From Bacteroides sp. (lineage in GTDB: Bacteria > Bacteroidota > Bacteroidia > Bacteroidales > Muribaculaceae): a stretch of DNA of 62,415 nt. The notes beneath the pieces are model-generated. The model did not search any database. It saw only the letters and a program-made list of their open reading frames with translations, and was not told the origin of the DNA. The stretch covers positions 47,501-109,915 of the forward strand of contig JAAVCF010000013.1 of NCBI GenBank assembly GCA_014802445.1, read 5' to 3'. This document shows positions 26,564-36,352 of the stretch, piece by piece; position 1 is the first letter of the stretch, and the number at the start of each line of letters is the position of its first letter. The position numbers were made by a program, and so were the translations under genes.

Positions 26564-27451
26564 ATGAAAAAAATATTTCTGTTTTTGATAGCGGTTGTGG
26601 CATCCTGCGCGGGTGCTTTTTCTGCCGTCGCGGCTGAAAACCCTCCGTTTGCTTACCCGGCTATCCCTGACTCCATCACTGATTACAAGGCTCGTTCCAA
26701 TTATTTCGTGTCGCATTTCTGGGACCGTATTGACCTCAAGCGCGCTTTCTCGTCCAAGCAGAAGGTGGCTCAGGCGTTTGAGGATTATGTGGCTCCCATG
26801 CGTCTGGCCGAGGCCGATTCTGTCTTTTCATCCATCGCTCGCTTCATGAAGCGCCTTGAAAAGCAGCCTAACGACATGCTCTTCATCGCCTCTGAGGCTG
26901 AAAAGAATCTATTTGGCGACTCAGCCGTTGTGGTCAGCGATGAGCTTTACTTGGCTTTTATCCGCCCCGTGGTGGCCAACAAAAAGATTTCAAAGGCGCT
27001 CAAAGCGCGCTATGAGGCTCACATTGGCCAGCTTGAAAACGATATGGTGGGCTACCCTTTCGGCGAGCTCAGATTCACTGACCGTCAGGGACGCCCCACT
27101 CGCTTCCTCCCCCGTCAGGGCCAGGCCGTGTTCATCTTCCTCAATGACCCTGACTGCAGCGATTGCCGCATGGCGCGGGTACGCCTCGCAGCCGATCCGC
27201 GCGCCAAGGAGCTCATTGGCAGCGGTGAGCTGATGGTCCTTGCCCTCAGCCCGGCCGATGCCGATGCCGAATGGCGCGACTATGTGGCTGACTATCCTGA
27301 GGATTGGCTCGTGGGGGCTGACCCTGACCTGGACATGAAGCTTGACCTCCGCGTCGGAACCCCCTCTTTTCAGGTGATTGACGAAAACGGCATCCTTGCC
27401 GCCAAGCATCTCTCCATTGAAACCCTTCTGCAAATCCTCAGCCGTATCTGA
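26564..27451 (+). CDS. Exported DUF5106/thioredoxin-like protein
   Basis: A 296-residue secreted or periplasmic protein. The signal peptide starts MKKIFLFLIAVVASCAGAFS; the cysteine could be a lipobox, but the context is not ideal. The first half resembles DUF5106 (SNYFVSHFWDRIDLKRAF), a domain found N-terminal to thioredoxin folds in Bacteroidetes. The second half is thioredoxin-like with VFIFLNDPDCSDCRMARVRL, giving a CSDC redox pair near residue 200, and the cis-Pro region RVGTPSFQVID. The frame opens at 26366, but the ATG at 26564 is chosen for the signal peptide. It precedes a DoxX gene by one base and probably works in envelope redox biology. Confidence 0.85.
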   Translation: MKKIFLFLIAVVASCAGAFSAVAAENPPFAYPAIPDSITDYKARSNYFVSHFWDRIDLKRAFSSKQKVAQAFEDYVAPMRLAEADSVFSSIARFMKRLEKQPNDMLFIASEAEKNLFGDSAVVVSDELYLAFIRPVVANKKISKALKARYEAHIGQLENDMVGYPFGELRFTDRQGRPTRFLPRQGQAVFIFLNDPDCSDCRMARVRLAADPRAKELIGSGELMVLALSPADADAEWRDYVADYPEDWLVGADPDLDMKLDLRVGTPSFQVIDENGILAAKHLSIETLLQILSRI

Positions 27452-27452
27452 C

Positions 27453-27962
27453 ATGTCTGCCTTAAAAACCATTTTTGCCAATTGCTTCCTCACCCTCACG
27501 GGCTACACCTACAGCAACCTCGGACGCCTCTTCATCCGCCTCTTCGTGGGCGTGATGTTCATGCAGTTCGGCATCCGTCAGCTTGTCAATTTCCACGAGC
27601 TTGAAAACACTTTCCCCACCGTCCTCGGCATGAGTTCGGCCACATGCCTCATCCTCATGATTGTCATTGAGCTGGTGTGCTCGCTCTTCATCATGGTGGG
27701 CTTCCTCACAAGGCTCAGCACGGTGCCCCCGCTGGTGTCGATGTTCCTCGCCGAGTATTATATCATCCACGACATGCTGGGTGACCTTGAACTCTTCGGC
27801 CTTGACAGCGTCGACCCCGGCTATCTGCCCATCATGTTCATCGGCATCTACACATTCATCTGGCTGGCAGGCCCGGGCAGAATATCCCTTGATTATTTCA
27901 TCTCGCTGCGCATCATTCAGGCGCGCGGCAAAACCGAGGAGGAGGAGCTTGAAGAGGTATGA
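27453..27962 (+). CDS. DoxX family membrane protein
   Basis: A 169-residue protein with four predicted membrane helices. The DoxX-like features are [20 protein letters not shown] near residue 25, [20 protein letters not shown] and [20 protein letters not shown]. DoxX proteins are associated with thiol and oxidative-stress complexes in some bacteria. The ATG at 27453 follows the DUF5106 stop directly, and the gene overlaps mnmA by four bases (ATGA). Being paired with a CxxC thioredoxin-like exported protein suggests a shared redox role; this is inferred. Confidence 0.85.
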   Translation: MSALKTIFANCFLTLTGYTYSNLGRLFIRLFVGVMFMQFGIRQLVNFHELENTFPTVLGMSSATCLILMIVIELVCSLFIMVGFLTRLSTVPPLVSMFLAEYYIIHDMLGDLELFGLDSVDPGYLPIMFIGIYTFIWLAGPGRISLDYFISLRIIQARGKTEEEELEEV

Positions 27963-29035
27963 AAGTAGCTGCGCTCATTTCCGGTGGCGTTGACAGCGCC
28001 GTGGCCGTCCACCGCCTCAAAGAGGAGGGACATGACATCCACCTGTTCTACATCCGCATTGGCATGGAGGGCGACGGGGGCGACTGCTCGGCCGAGGAGG
28101 ACATTGAAATGTGCTCGCTCATCGCCGCGCGCTATGGACTCCCCTTCGATGTCGTCACTCTGCATGATGAATACTGGGAAAACGTCATGGAGTATGCGCT
28201 CCGCACCGTTCGTCAGGGCCTCACTCCTAACCCTGACCTGATGTGTAACCGCATCATTAAGTTCGGTTATTTCGAGGAGCGCTGGGGCCATGAGTTCGAC
28301 AAAACGGCCACCGGCCATTATGCCTCTAACATCATGGGCCCTGACGGCCTCAATTATCTCGGCACAGCCGTGGACCCCGTGAAGGATCAGACGGACTTCT
28401 TGGCACGAATCACTTACAGCCAGCTCTCTCACCTGCTCTTCCCGCTCGGACCGCTCCCCAAGGCCGAGGTGCGCCGCATTGCCGCCGAAACACGTATGCC
28501 CAACGCTTTCCGCAAGGATAGTCAGGGCATCTGCTTCCTGGGCAAGATTAACTATAACGACTTCCTCCGCAATCATCTCGGCGAGCGCCCCGGCGCAATT
28601 GTCGAGCTTGAGACGGGCCGCAAGCTCGGCGAGCACAAGGGATTCTGGTTCCACACCATCGGTCAGCGCAAGGGCCTCGGGCTCAGCGGTGGTCCGTGGT
28701 ACGTGGTCAAGAAAAACGTCCATGACAATGTTATCTATGTGTCTAACGGCTATGACACTGACAAGCAGTATGGCCGCGAGATTCATCTCGACGAAATGCA
28801 CTGGATCACTCGTGACCCTTGGCCTGACGCTTGCTCAGGCGTGGAAGTGACATTCAAAAACCGCCACACCCCCGACTTCTCTCAGGCGCGCCTCACGCGT
28901 CTCGATGAAGGTCAAGGTGGCGGATATCTCCTTGAAAGCGAACGTAAAATTCAGGGCATCGCTCCCGGACAGTTCGGCGTCATTTACGACAAGGACCGCC
29001 GTGTGTGTCTCGGCAGCGGTGTGATTACAGCCTGA
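27959..29035 (+). CDS. mnmA: tRNA-specific 2-thiouridylase MnmA
   Basis: A 358-residue enzyme that thiolates U34 of tRNA-Lys, -Glu and -Gln. The PP-loop is [16 protein letters not shown] at the very N-terminus. The first catalytic cysteine is in [15 protein letters not shown], the persulfide cysteine is in [13 protein letters not shown], and the [19 protein letters not shown] segment is family-specific. Length is normal. It is cotranscribed with the DoxX gene upstream (ATGA overlap) and precedes the bifunctional nuclease-like gene by 26 bases. Bacteroidetes often carry more than one MnmA copy, so this may not be the only one. Confidence 0.95.
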   Translation: MKVAALISGGVDSAVAVHRLKEEGHDIHLFYIRIGMEGDGGDCSAEEDIEMCSLIAARYGLPFDVVTLHDEYWENVMEYALRTVRQGLTPNPDLMCNRIIKFGYFEERWGHEFDKTATGHYASNIMGPDGLNYLGTAVDPVKDQTDFLARITYSQLSHLLFPLGPLPKAEVRRIAAETRMPNAFRKDSQGICFLGKINYNDFLRNHLGERPGAIVELETGRKLGEHKGFWFHTIGQRKGLGLSGGPWYVVKKNVHDNVIYVSNGYDTDKQYGREIHLDEMHWITRDPWPDACSGVEVTFKNRHTPDFSQARLTRLDEGQGGGYLLESERKIQGIAPGQFGVIYDKDRRVCLGSGVITA

Positions 29036-29061
29036 TATTAACCAATAAACCTCAACCTGCT

Positions 29062-29682
29062 ATGGAATCTGACCGCATACATCTCAAAGTGCTCGGCATC
29101 TCCTACAGCCAGACTCAGACGGGCGCCTACGCCCTGATTCTGGCTCAGGTAGGCGGACCGGTGCGAATCCCGGTGGTGATTGGCGCCGCCGAGGCCCAGT
29201 CCATCGCCATGAAGATGGAGGGTATCACCACCCCTCGACCCATGACTCATGACCTCATGAACAACTTTGCCCGTGCTTTCGGCATAGGTCTTAAAGAGGT
29301 GTTCATCTACAAGTTTGAGGATGGCATCTTTTACAGTGAGATGACCTTTGTCGACGCTGAACGCGAGGTGACCATAGATGCCCGCACAAGCGATGCAATC
29401 GCCATGTCAATGCGTACCGGCGCGCCCATCTACACCACTCGCGACATCATGGAGGAGACCGGTTTCGTCATGGAGGAGCCTGACGATGACGGCAGCCCCG
29501 CCGAGGATGATGACGACGTCCTCACCTCCGACAATGACTCGACTCATCTGCAGATGCCTCGCCTGGAGAGCTATTCGGTGGAGGAACTGGAAAAGACTCT
29601 CGCCAAACTCATCGAGCGTGAGGAGTATGAGGAGGCCGCTAAGGTCAGCGAGATTCTCAAACGCAAAAAGTCGGAACAATAA
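29062..29682 (+). CDS. Bifunctional nuclease (BFN/DUF151) domain protein with UVR motif
   Basis: A 206-residue protein. Residues 1-135 form a BFN (DUF151) domain: VLGISYSQTQTGAYALILAQ, PVVIGAAEAQSIAMKMEG and RPMTHDLMNNFARAFGIGL. An acidic linker follows (DDDGSPAEDDDDVLTSDND). The C-terminus has a UVR-type helical hairpin, VEELEKTLAKLIEREEYEEA, as in UvrB/UvrC. Related proteins have been described as DNase/RNase or as structural partners; activity here is unproven. I chose the ATG at 29062, because the 19 upstream codons are not conserved-looking and lie over the mnmA end. Confidence 0.88.
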   Translation: MESDRIHLKVLGISYSQTQTGAYALILAQVGGPVRIPVVIGAAEAQSIAMKMEGITTPRPMTHDLMNNFARAFGIGLKEVFIYKFEDGIFYSEMTFVDAEREVTIDARTSDAIAMSMRTGAPIYTTRDIMEETGFVMEEPDDDGSPAEDDDDVLTSDNDSTHLQMPRLESYSVEELEKTLAKLIEREEYEEAAKVSEILKRKKSEQ

Positions 29683-29708
29683 ACCCTGTCTATCCTTAAA
29701 TTTCTGCC

Positions 29709-31088
29709 ATGAACTCAATAAAAAACCGTCTGTCGGTGATGAACTTCCTGGAATTTGCCGTCTGGGGAGCTTATCTGACTTGTATGAGCAATTATCTCGG
29801 CCGCGCCGGCATGGGCGCCGAGATTGCCTGGTTCTACGCCATCCAGGGCATCGTTTCAATCTTTATGCCCACCCTCATGGGCATCGTGGCTGACCGTTTC
29901 GTGCAGCCTCAGCGCCTCCTCGGCATCTGTCACCTCGTAGCAGGTCTGGCCATGTTCGGCCTGGTGTGGATGGGCATGTCGGCCGCCGAACCCGCCAAGG
30001 GTTTGTTCATGACCGTCTACACTATCAGCGTGGCCTTCTATATGCCCACGCTCGCTCTAAGTAACACTGTGGCGTTCAACTCTCTGCGCGGCGCGGGGCT
30101 TGACACTGTCAAAGATTTCCCGCCCATCCGCGTGCTCGGCACGGTGGGTTTCATCGTCACCATGTGGTGTGTCAACTGTCTCACTCTTGACAATGGCTCG
30201 CTTGGTTGGACCTTCGGCGAGAGTGACTTCAAGTTTCAGTACACCTACATGCAGTTCTTCGTCTCGGGCTTGCTGAGCATCGTCCTGTTTCTCTACACTT
30301 TCACCCTCCCCTCTTCACCCGTCAAGCGCGCCGCAGGCAAGCAGTCGCTCGCCGAAGCTTTCGGCCTCAATGCATTCAAGCTGTTCCGTAACCCCACCAT
30401 GGCCATGTTCTTCATCTTCTCGATGTTCCTGGGCATGTCGCTGCAGGTGACCAACGGTTTTGCAGGCCCCTTCCTCACGAGCTTCAAGAGCAGCCCCATC
30501 CCCGAGATTGCCGGCAGCTTCACGGCCAACAATGCCACGGTGCTTATCTCTATCTCGCAGATTTCCGAGGCGTTCTGCATCCTCCTCATCCCTTTCTTCC
30601 TGCGTCGTTTCGGCATCAAGACGGTGATGCTCATGGCCATGTCGGCATGGGTGCTCCGCTTCGGTTTCTTCGGTGTGGGCTCGCCCGGCTTCCCCGGTGT
30701 GATTCTTTTCATCCTCTCTTGCATTGTCTACGGTGTGGCGTTTGACTTCTTCAATGTGTCAGGCGGCTTGTTCGTGGATGCCAACTGCGATGGCTCCAAC
30801 AAGGCCTCGGCGCAGGGTCTGTTCATGCTCATGACCAATGGCCTGGGCGCCACCATCGGCACTCTTGCCGCAGGCGCCGTGGTTGACCGTTTCTGCCACT
30901 GGGAGAACGGTGTCCTCGTGGGCGATTGGACTTCGGCATGGCTCATCTTCGCCGGCTATTCTGCCTTGGTGGCTGTCCTGTTCGCCATCCTGTTCAAGGA
31001 CAAGCGTCCCAAGGCTTGCAAGGCTGATGCCGCTGAAGCCGCTTCTGCTGACAATGATGACCCCGCAGGTTTCACCATCGAGAAATGA
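29709..31088 (+). CDS. Nucleoside:H+ symporter family MFS transporter (NupG/XapB-like)
   Basis: A 459-residue protein with about twelve membrane helices. The opening RLSVMNFLEFAVWGAYLTCM and IQGIVSIFMPTLMGIVADRF are characteristic of the NupG-type nucleoside permeases rather than of general MFS drug transporters. DSLRGAGLDTVKDFPPIRV-like NSLRGAGLDTVKDFPPIRVL and GLFVDANCDGSNKASAQGLF further match. It probably imports nucleosides with protons. The nucleoside phosphorylase at 13.6 kb could use the imported substrate but is not linked. It overlaps rsmE by four bases (ATGA). Confidence 0.87.
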   Translation: MNSIKNRLSVMNFLEFAVWGAYLTCMSNYLGRAGMGAEIAWFYAIQGIVSIFMPTLMGIVADRFVQPQRLLGICHLVAGLAMFGLVWMGMSAAEPAKGLFMTVYTISVAFYMPTLALSNTVAFNSLRGAGLDTVKDFPPIRVLGTVGFIVTMWCVNCLTLDNGSLGWTFGESDFKFQYTYMQFFVSGLLSIVLFLYTFTLPSSPVKRAAGKQSLAEAFGLNAFKLFRNPTMAMFFIFSMFLGMSLQVTNGFAGPFLTSFKSSPIPEIAGSFTANNATVLISISQISEAFCILLIPFFLRRFGIKTVMLMAMSAWVLRFGFFGVGSPGFPGVILFILSCIVYGVAFDFFNVSGGLFVDANCDGSNKASAQGLFMLMTNGLGATIGTLAAGAVVDRFCHWENGVLVGDWTSAWLIFAGYSALVAVLFAILFKDKRPKACKADAAEAASADNDDPAGFTIEK

Positions 31089-31795
31089 TACAGTTTTATT
31101 GTCCTGACATAGAGCTCAATCCCGTCCTCCCTGAGAGTGATTCGCGCCATTGCGTGAAGGTGCTCCGCATGGACGCGGGCAGTGAGCTGGAGATTGTGGA
31201 CGGCAAAGGACATCGTTTCCTTTGCCGTCTGCTGGACGCTCACCCCAAGCGCGCTATGATTGAGATTGTGAAGAAGGAGCGCGTGGAGAAGGTGTGGAAG
31301 GGCAGCATCACCGTTGCCGTAGCGCCCACCAAACACATTGATCGCATGGAGTGGCTCACCGAGAAGCTCACCGAAACGGGGGTTGACCGCATTGTGCCGC
31401 TGCTGTGTCGTCGCAGCGAGCGCAAGGAGATAAAGCGTGTCCGTCTTGAAAAGATAGCGGTGTCGGCCATGAAGCAGTCGCTCAAAGCGTCCCTCCCTGA
31501 GGTGGCCGAGATGACACCGTTCTCTCAGGCGCTCAAGGAGGCGCAAGCTCGCGGTGACAGGCTCTTCTTTGCCTACTGTGACCGTGATTCCATGCGCCTG
31601 AATCTGGCGCGTGCCATGCATGCGGGTGAGGATGTGACGGTGTTCATCGGCCCTGAGGGCGACTTCTCGCCAGAGGAGGTCAAGGAGGCGCTTGATGCCG
31701 GCTGTGTGCCGGTGACTCTGGGCGACAATCGCCTGCGCACCGAAACAGCCGCCCTCACTGCCTGCACCACCTTTCAGGTGCTCCAGCAGCTCTAA
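31085..31795 (+). CDS. rsmE: 16S rRNA (uracil-1498-N3)-methyltransferase RsmE
   Basis: A 236-residue SPOUT-class methyltransferase. An N-terminal PUA-like domain (residues 1-70, DSRHCVKVLRMDAGSELEIV) precedes the knotted catalytic domain with VAVAPTKHIDRMEWLTEKLT, FIGPEGDFSPEEVKEALDAG and LGDNRLRTETAAL, the SAM-binding motifs of RsmE. It is the last gene of the DUF5106 run. Its stop overlaps that of the convergent menE by four bases, so there is no intergenic terminator. Confidence 0.95.
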   Translation: MIQFYCPDIELNPVLPESDSRHCVKVLRMDAGSELEIVDGKGHRFLCRLLDAHPKRAMIEIVKKERVEKVWKGSITVAVAPTKHIDRMEWLTEKLTETGVDRIVPLLCRRSERKEIKRVRLEKIAVSAMKQSLKASLPEVAEMTPFSQALKEAQARGDRLFFAYCDRDSMRLNLARAMHAGEDVTVFIGPEGDFSPEEVKEALDAGCVPVTLGDNRLRTETAALTACTTFQVLQQL

Positions 31796-32772
31796 TACTT
31801 GCGGCGCAGAAGCTTGCCTGATGCGGTGAACTGCGGCTGCATGTCGTGTATCACCGCTTTTGGCACATGGTAGCGGGGAAGGTGTGCGGCGCAGGCTGCC
31901 AGCAGTTCCTCATCGGTCATGGCGCTGTCAAGCACCACCATCACCGCTTCGCGGCCCCACTTCTGCGAGGAGCGTGAGGTGATGTAGAAGCGTGTATCGC
32001 CCAGATAGGGTGCAAGCAAGCGCTCGTCGTCTTCGGGGTGTATCTTCACCCCTCCGGAGTTTATAACGTTGTCGTGGCGCCCAAGCCACACGAACCTGTC
32101 AGGCCCTGTCAGCCTCACCTGGTCATTGGTCACCAGGCGCTTCACGCTCATGCGGGGCACGTTGATAATCAGGCACCCGCGCTCATCAGTCTCGAAGGTC
32201 ACGCCGGGGAGTGCGGTAAACTCCTGCTCTCCCACCCGCTTCAGGGCCACATGGCTACAGGTTTCTGTCATGCCGTAGGATGACCGGGCGTTAATACCGG
32301 CCGCGGTGAGTGCCTGAGCGTCGGCCCGCGACAGCTCTCCACCCCCCACCAGGAGGTTGTCAACCTGCGCAAGCTTAGGGTCGGCAAGCAGTGCCTCCAC
32401 CTGCGAGGGCACCACCGGCAGCAGCGCTATCCTCCCCTCGCCGTGCCACTCCCCGAGCGGCGACGTGGAGGGCTTCACGAGCTCCAGCCGTGCACCCGAC
32501 ACAAGTGCGCGCACCACCATCATCTTCCCGGCTATATAGTCAGTGGACAGCGGACACACCAGCCTCGACTCCCGCTCTATGCCGAAGAAGCGGCAGGTGG
32601 CGAGCGCCGACGCTATCATGTCGCTCTTGAGCAGCCTTATCTCCTTGGGGCGTCCGGTCGAACCGGAGGTGTGGGCGGTCACCCACTCTCCGTCGGCTAA
32701 AAATTCGTCGGCCCACTCCGCGCCGGGGCCGCTGATCAGGGCTCTGTCCATTCCATCTCGGGAATCTGCCAT
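31792..32772 (-). CDS. menE: o-Succinylbenzoate-CoA ligase MenE (short form)
   Basis: A 326-residue AMP-forming acyl-CoA ligase that activates o-succinylbenzoate in menaquinone synthesis. The adenylate-binding P-loop is TAHTSGSTGRPKEIRLLK near residues 32-49; YGMTETCSHVA and FVWLGRHDNVINSGGVKIHP match the family, and the catalytic lysine region is TASGKLLRRKY at the very end. It is about 120 residues shorter than E. coli MenE, lacking most of the N-terminal subdomain, as seen in other Bacteroidetes. It overlaps the end of menC by 37 bases. Identity rests heavily on the men neighbourhood. Confidence 0.88.
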   Translation of the reverse strand: MADSRDGMDRALISGPGAEWADEFLADGEWVTAHTSGSTGRPKEIRLLKSDMIASALATCRFFGIERESRLVCPLSTDYIAGKMMVVRALVSGARLELVKPSTSPLGEWHGEGRIALLPVVPSQVEALLADPKLAQVDNLLVGGGELSRADAQALTAAGINARSSYGMTETCSHVALKRVGEQEFTALPGVTFETDERGCLIINVPRMSVKRLVTNDQVRLTGPDRFVWLGRHDNVINSGGVKIHPEDDERLLAPYLGDTRFYITSRSSQKWGREAVMVVLDSAMTDEELLAACAAHLPRYHVPKAVIHDMQPQFTASGKLLRRKY

Positions 32773-33797
32773 GTGCCTTCGGGATTGTAGCGGAGGGTGT
32801 CGCCGGTGAGCGTGAGCGGCGACAGAATGTTGTTGTGATACAGTGCGCCCGTGCCCAGCCCCTGAGGCAGCTCGGGCGCGTAGGCGGCGGTGAACTGCGC
32901 TATGGCGTTGAGGCCTATGTTCGATTCAAGAGCGGAGGTTATCCACCACCCTATCTTCTTCTCGTCGGCCACCTTTATCCAGTTGCCCGCGCCTGACAGT
33001 CCACCACACAGTGTGGGCTTGAGCACGATGTATTGCGGCATCACAAAGTAGAGAAGGCGCCTCATATCCGTGGGATCATGGAGCCCTATCAGCTCTTCGT
33101 CAAGCGCAATCGGTATGGGCGAGTTCTCGCAGAGGTAGCTCATCTTGTCCAACTGGCCGGCGCGTATGGGCTGCTCTATGGAGTGCACGTCGAAGTTGGC
33201 CAGCGCCTCAAGCTTGCTCATGGCATTGTCAGGGGTGAAGGCGCCGTTGGCGTCCAGTCGCAGGGTGAGCTTCTCCGGCGGGAATGACATGCGTATGTGG
33301 TCAAGCAGGCGCAGCTCATCGTTGAACTTCACGCCCCCTATCTTCATCTTGAGGCATCTGAACCCGGCCGAGAGCTTCTCGTCAATGCGGGCCAGCATTT
33401 CGTCGGTGGAGCCCATCCACACCAGTCCGTTGATAACAATCTCGCTCTCCCCCTCGGTGAACTGACCGTGGAACAGCACGCGACGACCGCCGTTTTCAAG
33501 GTCAAGGAGGGCCGTTTCAAGCCCCATTTTGAGCGATGACCACCGTGTGATGTCAATGCGGCGCCCGGTGTTCAGAGAGTGACACAGGTCATTGAGCTTT
33601 GCCTCAAACCCTTCGGTGGGCTCGGCGCTGAGGCCCGCAAAGTGGGCACACTCGCCGATACCCCACACTCCGGGGGTCTCCGTGTACCACAGGCGGATAT
33701 ACCACGTGGGCTTCATCGTCATGGTCTCGCGCGAGGTGCGCGCCGTGAAACGGAAGTCGAGATTGCGGCGCGCCCACGCCGCGCGGAGTGCACACAT
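32736..33797 (-). CDS. menC: o-Succinylbenzoate synthase MenC
   Basis: A 353-residue enolase-superfamily enzyme that dehydrates SHCHC to o-succinylbenzoate. The catalytic lysine segment is FRCLKMKIGGVKFNDELRLL. Metal ligands are expected in LRLDANGAFTPDN, HSIEQPIRAGQ and ALDEELIG, with the second lysine in IVLKPTLCGGLSGA. It lies between menB (three-base gap) and menE (overlap). Length is slightly above E. coli MenC (320). SHCHC synthase (MenH) is not encoded in this cluster. Confidence 0.92.
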   Translation of the reverse strand: MCALRAAWARRNLDFRFTARTSRETMTMKPTWYIRLWYTETPGVWGIGECAHFAGLSAEPTEGFEAKLNDLCHSLNTGRRIDITRWSSLKMGLETALLDLENGGRRVLFHGQFTEGESEIVINGLVWMGSTDEMLARIDEKLSAGFRCLKMKIGGVKFNDELRLLDHIRMSFPPEKLTLRLDANGAFTPDNAMSKLEALANFDVHSIEQPIRAGQLDKMSYLCENSPIPIALDEELIGLHDPTDMRRLLYFVMPQYIVLKPTLCGGLSGAGNWIKVADEKKIGWWITSALESNIGLNAIAQFTAAYAPELPQGLGTGALYHNNILSPLTLTGDTLRYNPEGTWQIPEMEWTEP

Positions 33798-33800
33798 AGA

Positions 33801-34619
33801 TTAGCCGGGGAATTTGGGGAACTGGTCAAAATCGGGGTCACGCTTCTCCAGGAACGCATTCTTGCCTTCCTGAGCCTCAGCCATGAGATAGTACATGAGG
33901 GTGGCATCACCGGCAAATTCCATCATGCCGCGCTGGCCGTCAAGCTCGGCATTGAGAGCGCGCTTGATCATGCGGATGGCCATGGGGCTGCGTTTGAGAA
34001 TGGTTTCACACCACTCCACAGTCTCGTCCTCCAGACGCTCCAGGGGCACCACCTTGTTCACCATGCCCATCTGTTCAGCCTCGGCGGCTGTGTACTGACG
34101 GCAGAGGAACCATATTTCGCGGGCCTTCTTCTGACCCACGCAGCGGGCCAGATAGCTTGAACCGAAGCCGGCATCGAAGCTGCCCACCTTGGGACCGGTC
34201 TGGCCGAAGCGGGCGCTCTCGGCTGCAATGGAGAGGTCACACACCACGTGAAGCACATGGCCGCCACCGATGGCATAACCGTTGACCATCGCTATCACGG
34301 GCTTGGGAATGGAGCGGATGGCCTTGTGGAGGTCAAGCACGTTCAGTCGGGGCACTCCCTGCTCGTCGATATAGCCTCCAATGCCTTTCACCTTCTGGTC
34401 ACCGCCGGAACAGAACGCTTTGTCGCCGGCACCGGTGAGGATAATCACGCCTATGTCAGATGCCTCGCGGCAGTAGGCCATGGCATCGAGCATTTCTCGG
34501 TTGGTCTGCGGGCGGAATGCATTGTAAACCTGCGGACGGTTAATGGTGATTTTGGCTATCTTGCCATATTGCTGAAAGAGAATATCTTCGTATTCCTTGA
34601 TGGTTTTCCAGTCTCTCAT
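33801..34619 (-). CDS. menB: 1,4-dihydroxy-2-naphthoyl-CoA synthase MenB
   Basis: A 272-residue crotonase-family enzyme that cyclises succinylbenzoyl-CoA to the naphthoquinone ring. Recognisable segments are [40 protein letters not shown] (oxyanion region), [20 protein letters not shown] and [20 protein letters not shown], with the C-terminal [12 protein letters not shown] typical of MenB. The upstream neighbour is menD, 13 bases away. Length is as usual. Confidence 0.96.
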   Translation of the reverse strand: MRDWKTIKEYEDILFQQYGKIAKITINRPQVYNAFRPQTNREMLDAMAYCREASDIGVIILTGAGDKAFCSGGDQKVKGIGGYIDEQGVPRLNVLDLHKAIRSIPKPVIAMVNGYAIGGGHVLHVVCDLSIAAESARFGQTGPKVGSFDAGFGSSYLARCVGQKKAREIWFLCRQYTAAEAEQMGMVNKVVPLERLEDETVEWCETILKRSPMAIRMIKRALNAELDGQRGMMEFAGDATLMYYLMAEAQEGKNAFLEKRDPDFDQFPKFPG

Positions 34620-34632
34620 ATGTTGATGGTTG

Positions 34633-36333
34633 TTATTTTGTGCGTGAGTAATAATTGCGGAGGATGGTAGCGTCAGCCTCGCCGGAGGTGTTGATAACCA
34701 GCAGGGCCGGACGGTCAGAGTCAGAGGTCATGAACCGCGGCAGAGCGGCGGCGAGCGATGCTTCATCTTCCGCCTCGGCATAGTCCCAGCCCAGGCCTTC
34801 GGCAATGTTGGGCCAAGGCACTGTGACCTTGCAGGCCAGATGCTCGTCGAGCTCGGGGAGCTTCGAGGTGGCCGAGATGACGCGGAAAATCTCCCCGCCA
34901 CCGTTGGCCATCACAATCATCCTGAAGCGCGGCGGAACGTGCGCGGCAAACAGTGCTCCCAGGTCATACTGGGCGCTCATGTCGCCGGTGATGAGCAGCG
35001 TAGGGGCATCGGTGTAGGCCAGGGCGGCGCCCGTGGCCGTGGATGTGCAGCCGTCAATGCCACTCACCCCTCGGTTGCAGTCCACGCGGTGGATACGCGA
35101 GCAGTCCATAAGCTGCGCATAGCGCACGCTCATGCCGTTGCTCAGTTGCAGGTTCCATCGCGCAGGAATGGCGGGAATGATAGTCGCAAAGGCCTTCAGG
35201 TCGCTCCATGGAGCTGCAGCCACATAAGCGTCATGACTCGCCAAGCCCTTGCTGACGGCATGCTGCCAGGCGGCGGCATAGTCACACTCGGCTCTGTGGG
35301 GCTGCATGGCGCTCGCCAGCTGCTGGAAGAAGATTCCGGGGGTCATCTCCACCCTCAGGGTGAGCTGTCGGAAGCAGTCGATGGTGGTGTCGGTGAGCCC
35401 CACATGCCAATGCTCAAGGGGGGTGACCCTGCGCAGCCAAGCCTTGAGACTGCCTGACACGAGCGCACCGCCGGTGGTGATAAGCACGTCTGGGCGCAGG
35501 ACATCCTGCTCTTCGCGGGACATCCCGCTCATCACCGCATCCATGCGCCCTATGAAGGGGGGCCCGTGGAGGTTGGCCATAGGCTCGGTGACCACCGCCA
35601 CGTTAGGCAGTTCGGCAAGGCGTCCCAGCGCGCGGTTCAGCCGCGCATCAGGGGCGGAGAAACCTGCCACTATCAGCACCCGGCGCGGCGACGCCAGGCG
35701 GCAGCCCAGCTCGCGGGCCTCGGCCACCGGCAGGTCCTCACGCGGAGTGACGGCATTAATCACCCGCGCCGAGCCGGCAGGATAGTCGGCCCGGTCATGA
35801 TTCAGAGGAGCGTCAAGCTGCAGGTTGATATGCACGGGCGCGCGCCGTCCGCTGAGGGCGGTGAGCAGAGCATCGTTGAGCATGCGGTTCACGTGCCACA
35901 GCTCCTCGCTGTCGCCCTCTATTCCGCAGGGGATGTCGCAGGTGAGCTTCACCCCGAAGGCCAAGGCGCCGGGCTGGCGGATGGTCTGCGAGTCGTCCTG
36001 CCCTATCCATCGGGCGGGACGGTCAGCACTGACCACAATCAGCGGCACCTTACGGTAATAAGCCTCAGCCACGGCCGGAGCATAGTTGAGCAGAGCCGAG
36101 CCGGAGGTGCACACCAGCGCCACCGGGGCGCCCGTCTGCACCCCTATTCCGAGGGCGGTGAAGGCCGCCACACGCTCATCAATGACAGTGACACACCGCA
36201 GCGCGCTCCGCCGCTCCAAGGCCACGATGACCGGGGCATTGCGAGTGCCGGGCGACACTACGGCCCACTTCACTCCGTGGGCTTCCAGAAGGTCGGCCAA
36301 GATATTGCAGGCAGCTTTGTCAGTGGTGAGCAT
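34633..36333 (-). CDS. menD: SEPHCHC synthase MenD
   Basis: A 566-residue thiamine-diphosphate enzyme that adds the succinyl semialdehyde carbanion from 2-oxoglutarate to isochorismate. The start [20 protein letters not shown] and [18 protein letters not shown] are MenD-typical. [20 protein letters not shown] carries the conserved glutamate and [20 protein letters not shown] is a signature, with the cofactor region near [20 protein letters not shown]. The frame stays open to 36462, but those codons overlap ribBA out of frame; ATG at 36333 lies 20 bases after ribBA. Isochorismate synthase is not in the window. Confidence 0.95.
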   Translation of the reverse strand: MLTTDKAACNILADLLEAHGVKWAVVSPGTRNAPVIVALERRSALRCVTVIDERVAAFTALGIGVQTGAPVALVCTSGSALLNYAPAVAEAYYRKVPLIVVSADRPARWIGQDDSQTIRQPGALAFGVKLTCDIPCGIEGDSEELWHVNRMLNDALLTALSGRRAPVHINLQLDAPLNHDRADYPAGSARVINAVTPREDLPVAEARELGCRLASPRRVLIVAGFSAPDARLNRALGRLAELPNVAVVTEPMANLHGPPFIGRMDAVMSGMSREEQDVLRPDVLITTGGALVSGSLKAWLRRVTPLEHWHVGLTDTTIDCFRQLTLRVEMTPGIFFQQLASAMQPHRAECDYAAAWQHAVSKGLASHDAYVAAAPWSDLKAFATIIPAIPARWNLQLSNGMSVRYAQLMDCSRIHRVDCNRGVSGIDGCTSTATGAALAYTDAPTLLITGDMSAQYDLGALFAAHVPPRFRMIVMANGGGEIFRVISATSKLPELDEHLACKVTVPWPNIAEGLGWDYAEAEDEASLAAALPRFMTSDSDRPALLVINTSGEADATILRNYYSRTK

Positions 36334-36352
36334 TATCTGCGGCAGGATTGAT

